Shown one piece after another: positions 58,560-64,000 of a stretch of DNA of 64,000 bases. Within the stretch, counting starts at the first letter, position 1; every line of letters begins with the position of its first letter. The translations under genes and the position numbers were made by a program. The DNA is taken from NCBI RefSeq assembly GCF_040958095.1, contig NC_091219.1, positions 30,391,252 through 30,455,251 of the forward strand. The letters are read 5' to 3'. The notes below the pieces were generated by a model. That model did not search any database and was not told where the DNA came from. It saw only the letters and a program-made list of their open reading frames with translations. The stretch comes from Procambarus clarkii (lineage: Eukaryota; Arthropoda; Malacostraca; Decapoda; Cambaridae).

Positions 58560-58642
58560 TATATTTTTCCTAGAGTTGATGAGATTGGTTTGGAATACAG
58601 TACTGTATATTGTTTTACTTTTTCAGGAACCTTTGTAATATA
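58560..58642 (+). other. HTATSF1: HTATSF1 upstream intron end and 5' UTR
   Basis: The pyrimidine tract TGTTTTACTTTTTCAG ends at 58626 and is followed by 16 bases of UTR before the ATG with G at +4. An in-frame ATG at 58610 lies inside the intron and is rejected as the start. Confidence 0.7.
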
Positions 58643-59620
58643 ATGGCAGAATCAGAACTTACAAGCATTAGTGACAATTGTGTTGAAATGAACACTCCTG
58701 ATGTGATTAGTGGAACTCTGGAGAAAATTGGAGAGCCAAAGATCTCTAGTGGATCTGGTATTGTACAAGATAAAGCACCCTCAGAGCCTACTGAAGTAGA
58801 TAAAGAATTTAATGAAAAAAATGAAATTAAAGAAGTAACAAAGACAATGTTATATGATGTGAATATAAAGAATGAAGAACCCCTTACAAGTGATGCTGGA
58901 CAAGCAGAGGTAGATAACAATAAAGTCAGCATTGTCAAAAAACAGCCAAATGAAAACCAAGAGGGAAATACAGTGTGTCAACCGGAATTAACTTCCAGCC
59001 ATGATTATGAATTAGTTGAAGGGCATTATTATTATACAGATAATACATCAGGACAAAGATATAAATTTGATGCAAATGCTGGTGAATGGGTTATGAACAG
59101 TGAAGAGAAAGAAAATGAAAATAAGGATGAACAAAAAATAACTAGAGACAGTGAAGGAAGGACTTATTACTATGCAGAAAACATGTACCTGTGCAAAGAC
59201 CCTTTTGGAAACGTATTTTACTTGAATGACAATCATGAGTGGAAGCCATGGTCAGAAAGGGTAGCTTCCTGTGCTGACTCGGGTGAAGAACAAAACACTT
59301 CAAAATGGTATTTTTATCAAGGTGATTCAATGTTTTATAGAGATAACTTGTCAAACATTGTATACAAGTTAAATAAAGAAAGCAATACATGGGAAGTATA
59401 TGAAGGAAAGTTGAAAAGAAAAAAACCACGGATTGATGAAGAGGAAGAATTCGACACTGACGAAGAAGATTCGGATGAAGAATTTGGTAATGGTTTACAG
59501 CCTCCTGGTGCAAGAAGTGACCCGAACATTAACTATGATGGTGTAATGTACACAAAACTTGACCCAAGTGACAATATGATGTACGAATGGGATGCAAACA
59601 GACGGGCATGGTTTCCCAAG
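58643..59620 (+). CDS. HTATSF1: HTATSF1 (Tat-SF1 / Barc) splicing factor, first coding exon
   Basis: Codes for the first 326 residues of a homologue of HIV Tat-specific factor 1, a nuclear U2 snRNP-associated splicing and elongation factor. The exon ends in MYEWDANRRAWFPK, which matches the family signature YEWD-KKAWFPK that precedes the first RRM. A GTACGG donor follows at 59621, in phase 0. The RRMs must lie beyond 64000. A TTTTTCAG acceptor ends at 58626, 16 bases before the ATG, so a 5' UTR exon lies upstream. Residues 1-125 are acidic and low complexity. Four aromatic blocks follow (about 129-149, 174-203, 222-250, 302-323), each an aromatic cluster followed by Y/F and W. A basic KRKKPR patch (about 258-263) precedes an acidic run (265-281). 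The human protein has a much shorter N-terminus with one such block. Confidence 0.93.
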
Positions 59621-60689
59621 GTACGGTAATTTAATATATTTGTTTATTTCTTAGTTTGTTATTATCTACTGTAATTGTATTTGATTTTGATTTCTACGGT
59701 ACTTCTCATATTCACTTTCATATTCAAAATCCATTCCCCTTCCACTTTTTCACATCGTTAGTCTTCAAGAAATTTACATTTTGTGTTGTCCTTAGTTTAA
59801 ATCTATGCCCTGTGTTGCTATTCACTGCTCATCTTAATATTTATTCTGATTTTGTGTTCTTTAAATTAGTTTGCCTCTTCAATCACTTTACTATCTAGCT
59901 GCTTACTGTTTGTTGAGCTTCATATTTTTGTTGTAGACACCAAATGACAACAGCATATTTTAGCATTAGTCTAACGTAGGTTGTTAGTATTTATTCATCT
60001 ATTTGTACATGATGACTATATGGCAGCTAATAGAGAACATCTGGGTTGTGAAGTGCTATTTGTGTCACCAGGTGATGGCTTTGAAGATTAAATAAGATAC
60101 TAAAGATCCCATTCACTGATATGATTATAAAACTAGTGGGTTACAGAACAGTGCTTCATCAAAAATGTATATCTTCATATAATATATCCCTCACATAAGT
60201 AAACAAAGTTTGCCTATTGGCTCTCCCATCCAAGTTTTGAATTAGTCTACTGAAGTTCATTTACACCAGTTAGGGATCATGGCCCTTCCTTAAAAAATAA
60301 GGTTTAAAGACTTGATGCTGCGAAGTACTGGAGATGAATTTTAAATCTTTTTATAGTCAGGTTCTCCTTGTAGATGACCATCATATGATAGGTTACAATT
60401 CAAATTTTGTTCTGTGAAATTTGCCAGTTAAGTGTGGTAACAAACAGGTAACAAATTGGTAACAAATAGGATATGAATGATAACTGCTTTAAAATTGCTT
60501 TGATTTTTTTTTAATAGATGAACACAGCACTAAGAACTAGTTGATACCCTTGGGAAAATCATTGCAAACATTTAGAACAAAATTCTATGGTTTATTTTCA
60601 TATTGAATTGGTACCATTTTTCAGTACACAGGTATGGACCCAGCTACCTTTGAAAATAAAGTTGCAAGGCTTGGAATTATTTTAACCCT
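59621..60689 (+). other. HTATSF1: HTATSF1 first coding intron, unique part
   Basis: Apart from the possible LINE relic at 59690-60090, nothing recognised before the DIRS element begins. Confidence 0.5.
59690..60090 (-). mobile_element. Very decayed LINE-A relic in HTATSF1 intron
   Basis: Short similarities in order to the minus-strand C-terminal part of LINE-A: a TTTAAATCTATGCCCTGTG block, a CAGCATATTTTAGC block and a TCACCAGGTGATGG block. Stops in all frames. Weak, judged by eye. Confidence 0.35.
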
Positions 60690-63600
60690 TAGTGGTTTTT
60701 GTTGTCCTTGTTTGCCTCTGGGTAGAAGGTAGTTTTCGTCACTGGTAGGGTCGTAGGGTACTGTGCAGCTAGTTTTCACCTCTCATAGCGGTCGGCTATG
60801 TTCCATCTGGGTACGTTGTCCTCTTGCGGGGTTTTCTTTTTCTTTTTGTTTTCTTGCCTGGTAGGGGGTCTGCCTTTGGTTGTTGCCCCCGGTGTATATA
60901 GCATACACTTCTCTGTTTCTGGTGGTATTCCCTGCTAGGTCCTCGTGAGTGTACACGTCCCGGGGATTCAGTTTCTTAGAAAGTTGTTAGTAGACTTGGG
61001 CGCCAGCTAGCAATACACGGGTCCGATGGATATGACCCCCCCGAGTGACCCCCCTCGCTTTGTGCGAGTTTGAGGATGGCTCTGTCCCCTTGTCTCAGGG
61101 TGACTCATTGTTTTTGCCTCCGTCACGCTCCCTGCTGAGTCGGTAATACTTTCAACCCAGAGTCCTGCGAGTTTTATTGCTTGCTGGTGACTCAGTTTAC
61201 CCAGTCTACTAATGACAATATTTGGGTACAGGCGGCGCAGGGGTTGCACGTCAGGTTTATGTTGTTGCAACACGCTCGGTTGGTTGTTGAGCCAGAAGCC
61301 CCGAGGCTGCCCGTTTTGGTTATAGGGACCTGGACTTGGGGGGGGGGGGGGTGTTGGGCGCTTTGGCCTTGGTTCAGTCCACATCCGCCTCGTCCTTTCC
61401 CTGCTGCGGTTCAGTCTGGCCCCCTCCCCCCCCCCCCCTTGCCTGCTACCGACTCCGAAACGTCTGAGGGTTTCGGGGTCAGGGCAGGGTTTAGATGGTG
61501 GTGTGACTCGGGTGGTCTCGGGGGATGCCCCTTCCGGGTCGGCGACAGAGGCATTCGAGTCTTTCCTCCCTGCCGAAGCGTCTGGGTCTGACCAGTGGGC
61601 TCGTTTTCTTACGGGCTTCTATGGCTGCACCCTTTTCTTTTGAGGCCAGGGCTTTGGGAGATGACTCGGCCCTTGGGCCTGATACGGTGGTTCCTGGGAT
61701 GGGGGAGGGGACTGACTTGGGGGTCTTCGGCCCCATTTGACCCCCGTCTGGGTTTTTCTACCCACTGAGCAGGGCTTACTGTTACAAGGCGTGAGGGTTT
61801 CCCCCTCTGTGTACGAATTGGATTTGGTGTCTGCCCCTCCCCGGGTTCGCTTGAGTGGCGTGAGTCGTTGACGATGGTCCAGGTTTTCCTGGGGGGTGAG
61901 TTTGAGCACCTCAATGAGTGCTTGTTCACCCCTGCCCTTCCTCGGGATGTGAGTGTTATGCAGCTTCACATACAGGTTCCCTCCCTTTCGGCTGCGCTGG
62001 TTGCTGAGGACGTGCGCGCTCGTGGCCTGCTGGCTTTGGCTTTGCATTTCTTTTCTCTCCTGGAGCTGTCTGTAGACTGGTTTGAGGAGGATGTGGAGGT
62101 GCTTGGGGCCATTCCTGGGTCTAGCGCCTTGGGCTCGGCAGCGCATGCGTCGTCTGCCTTGTTTAAGCTCTTTGCGCTGATCCTGCGGGATGCAGTGTTA
62201 CTGTTTTATGCACCCCGGCTCATGTGCTGGCTGGCGGTGCTTGCTTCCTCCTTGGAATCTACTTGGGCCTTGGCTCTTTGAATATCTTCGCCCTTTTTAT
62301 CCTTTGCTGTTTGCTGATTCTGCGGTGGCGAAGTATCTGCAGGCGGCTTTAGCTAGCTGTCGTCTGTTGTCCGACTTGTTGGTTCTCTGGGGATCCCGGG
62401 GGGGGGGGGAGGCTTTCCTGGAGGAGTCTTGCCAGAGCTTGGGGTTCCGTTCATCGTGGTTGGCCACTGGTGCCAGTTTCAGAGCCGGTGCCATTTTCAA
62501 ACCCGTCTTCGTGTGGTCGGTGGGGGTGTTCGCTCTGTGTGGAGCTCAGATTCTTGTAGGGGGGTGTCGGCCCTTTTGAGGTTCATCCCATTGATGGGGG
62601 GAGGGGGAGGGAAAGAGGCTTGCTGTGTTTGCTTATGCCTGGTCCCACGATTTGTGGGTTTTTCGGTTTGTTTTTGATGGTCTGTGGTGGCGTTGGGTAG
62701 CTCCGCCCCCTGTCCTCGGGGGGCTCGGGGCTCGCTTGGCAGGCCTCTTCTCCTGCATTCTGTTGGGTCATCTTGGAGTAGGTGTGCTTGGGTGTGGAAG
62801 AAGCGCGCTTGGGTGTGGAAGAAGCGACAAAGTCTTTCAGATGGGGTTCCCGTCTGTTCCCTGCCCTGAAACGGGACTGTGCGACCTGCTGTTCATTCTG
62901 GACTTGTCCTGTCTGAACCCCTGGGTTCATTGCCCCCTCCTTTCAGATGACTACTGTCCCAGGTCCAGCTTCTGTTGGAACCGGGTGCTTGGATGGTGTC
63001 CCTGGACCTGCAGGACGGTATTGGCACAGTCCTGATTCATCCGGGGTTCAGGGACAGGTTCAGCTCGGTTTTGTTGTGGGGCGTCAGAGTTACCACTTTT
63101 GTTGTCTCCCGTTCAGGTTGAACCTGGCACCTTGCGTTTTCACACACCTTACGCGGGTCGTGGTAGTCTGTCTGCATCTCTTAGGTGTTCGGGTGCTGGC
63201 CTACCTCAACAACTGGCTGGTCTGGGCTCCCAGCCGGTGCGCTTGTCTGCTCGCCAGGAATTTGGTTCTTTCCCAGCTCGCCGGGGTCGGGTTCCTGGTG
63301 AACTGGAGGAAGTCCCATTTGGTTCCCTCCCAGGTTTGGACTTGGCTGGGTCTTGTTTGGGACTCTCAGATCGTTGCCTTGTCTCTCCCTCCGGAGTCTT
63401 CCCTCTGGCTGTGGTCCCGCTTTTGCCTGTTTCTTGGGGGCTCCTGGGTCACTTGGCGGCTGCTCGAGGGTTTGTGTGGGAGCCTGAACTTTGCCGTGAT
63501 GGTCTACCCACCGGGTCAGGTTCGGCTTCATCAGCTATTCTGGTTCCTTTGGAGCCATCCCTTCCGCCTCTCTCACGATCGCTGGGTTCGACCGTCGGGG

Positions 63601-64000
63601 GGCCTTGTGTGGGTTGCTGCATCACTGGCTGCTTCTACAGGTTTTTCGGGGGTTCAGTGCCTTGGCACCTACTGGAGCCCTAGCTCGATGTGTTCACAGA
63701 TGTGTCTCTGGGCTGGGGCTTTGTGATCAGTGCTCACCAGGCCGGCCAGGGGCGGAGGGGTCCATCCTTCCGTTAAGCCCACAGCACGGTGCGGGAGTTT
63801 GCAATGGTGTGATATTTCTTTCGGAGGGTTCAATCGCCTGCGGATTGACGATCTGGCTCTATTCGGACTGCTCCCCCAATGGTTCATTGTCTGAACTGAG
63901 GGGGGTCCGTTGCGGTCCTTGCGTCTTTGGGGTTGGTCGCTTAGGGTGATTCATCTGCTGAGTTCTCAGAGTTTGGCTCTCCTGGCAGTTCACGTTCAGG
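60690..64000 (+). mobile_element. DIRS-3: gag-like region and RT, runs off the window
   Basis: The 5' leader (60690-61000) matches the leader of DIRS-1 in order. A gag-like region follows in several frames (61180-62580), including TQFTQSTNDNIW and VQVFLGGEFEHLNECLF. The RT is at 62970-63400: RQSYHFCCLPFRLNLAPCVF, VLAYLNNWLVWAPS (YLDD changed to YLNN) and FLVNWRKSHLVPSQVWTWLG. RNase H follows at 63690 with VFTDVSLGWGF. GC content is clearly higher than in the host intron it occupies. The altered catalytic site and frame breaks make it dead. Confidence 0.82.

Noticed and set aside
58610..58642. Upstream in-frame ATG extending HTATSF1 by 11 codons
   Set aside because: It lies in the pyrimidine tract of an intron, before the AG at 58626.

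Overview
The window is animal nuclear DNA, almost certainly from a decapod crustacean. The order is inferred from remembered resemblance of the LINE, SINE, Penelope and DIRS families to decapod repeats; no search was run. It is AT-rich and intron-bearing, with no operons and no bacterial signals. Two host genes could be recognised; nearly everything else is layered transposable elements and their decay products.

Host genes. (1) SNRNP27, the 27 kDa SR-type protein of the U4/U6.U5 tri-snRNP, lies on the minus strand. Its four coding exons (40022-39964, 37152-36989, 33038-32958, 22500-22385) join in frame to a 139-residue protein with an N-terminal RS/RE/RD domain and the conserved C-terminal block. 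Its introns, especially the 10.5 kb third intron, hold many repeats. (2) HTATSF1 (Tat-SF1/Barc splicing factor) lies on the plus strand. Its first coding exon is 58643-59620, with a 5' UTR splice acceptor just upstream and a donor at 59621. The rest of the gene is beyond the window, and a DIRS element (about 60690 to the end) sits in the following intron.

Layout. 1-5.7 kb: a deleted LINE, a TTAA-element relative, a frameshifted RNase H-bearing LINE and a second LINE tail. 6.4-9.9 kb: LINE pieces, a pogo-like DNA element nested in one of them, duplicated Tigger 5' sequence, a minisatellite and a tRNA-derived SINE. 10.2-12.6 kb: a TTAA-flanked element and a 180-bp tandem array. 12.6-17.5 kb: a minus-strand DIRS element split by a LINE. 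17.7-19.0 kb: tandem-repeat interior and right end of another TTAA element. 19-40 kb: SNRNP27 with decayed LINEs, MITEs, a Penelope fragment and minisatellites. 40-44 kb: the upstream side of SNRNP27, a second Penelope fragment with a hammerhead-ribozyme-like fold, and SINEs. 44.7-58.4 kb: a dense nest of SINEs, LINEs (one apparently full length with both ORFs open), a second DIRS element and a Tigger 3' end. 58.6-64 kb: HTATSF1 and a third DIRS element.

The dominant family, called LINE-A here, is CR1-like: ORF1 is coiled-coil plus RRM-like, and ORF2 is endonuclease plus reverse transcriptase. It has about 14 copies of very different age. The copy at 51474-55658 looks intact and others are nearly identical, which suggests recent activity. 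The most notable observations are the hammerhead-like folds beside Penelope endonuclease fragments, a central SINE domain shared by four SINEs with different tRNA heads, a SINE that shares its 3' tail with a LINE, and LINE insertions that date the DIRS copies.
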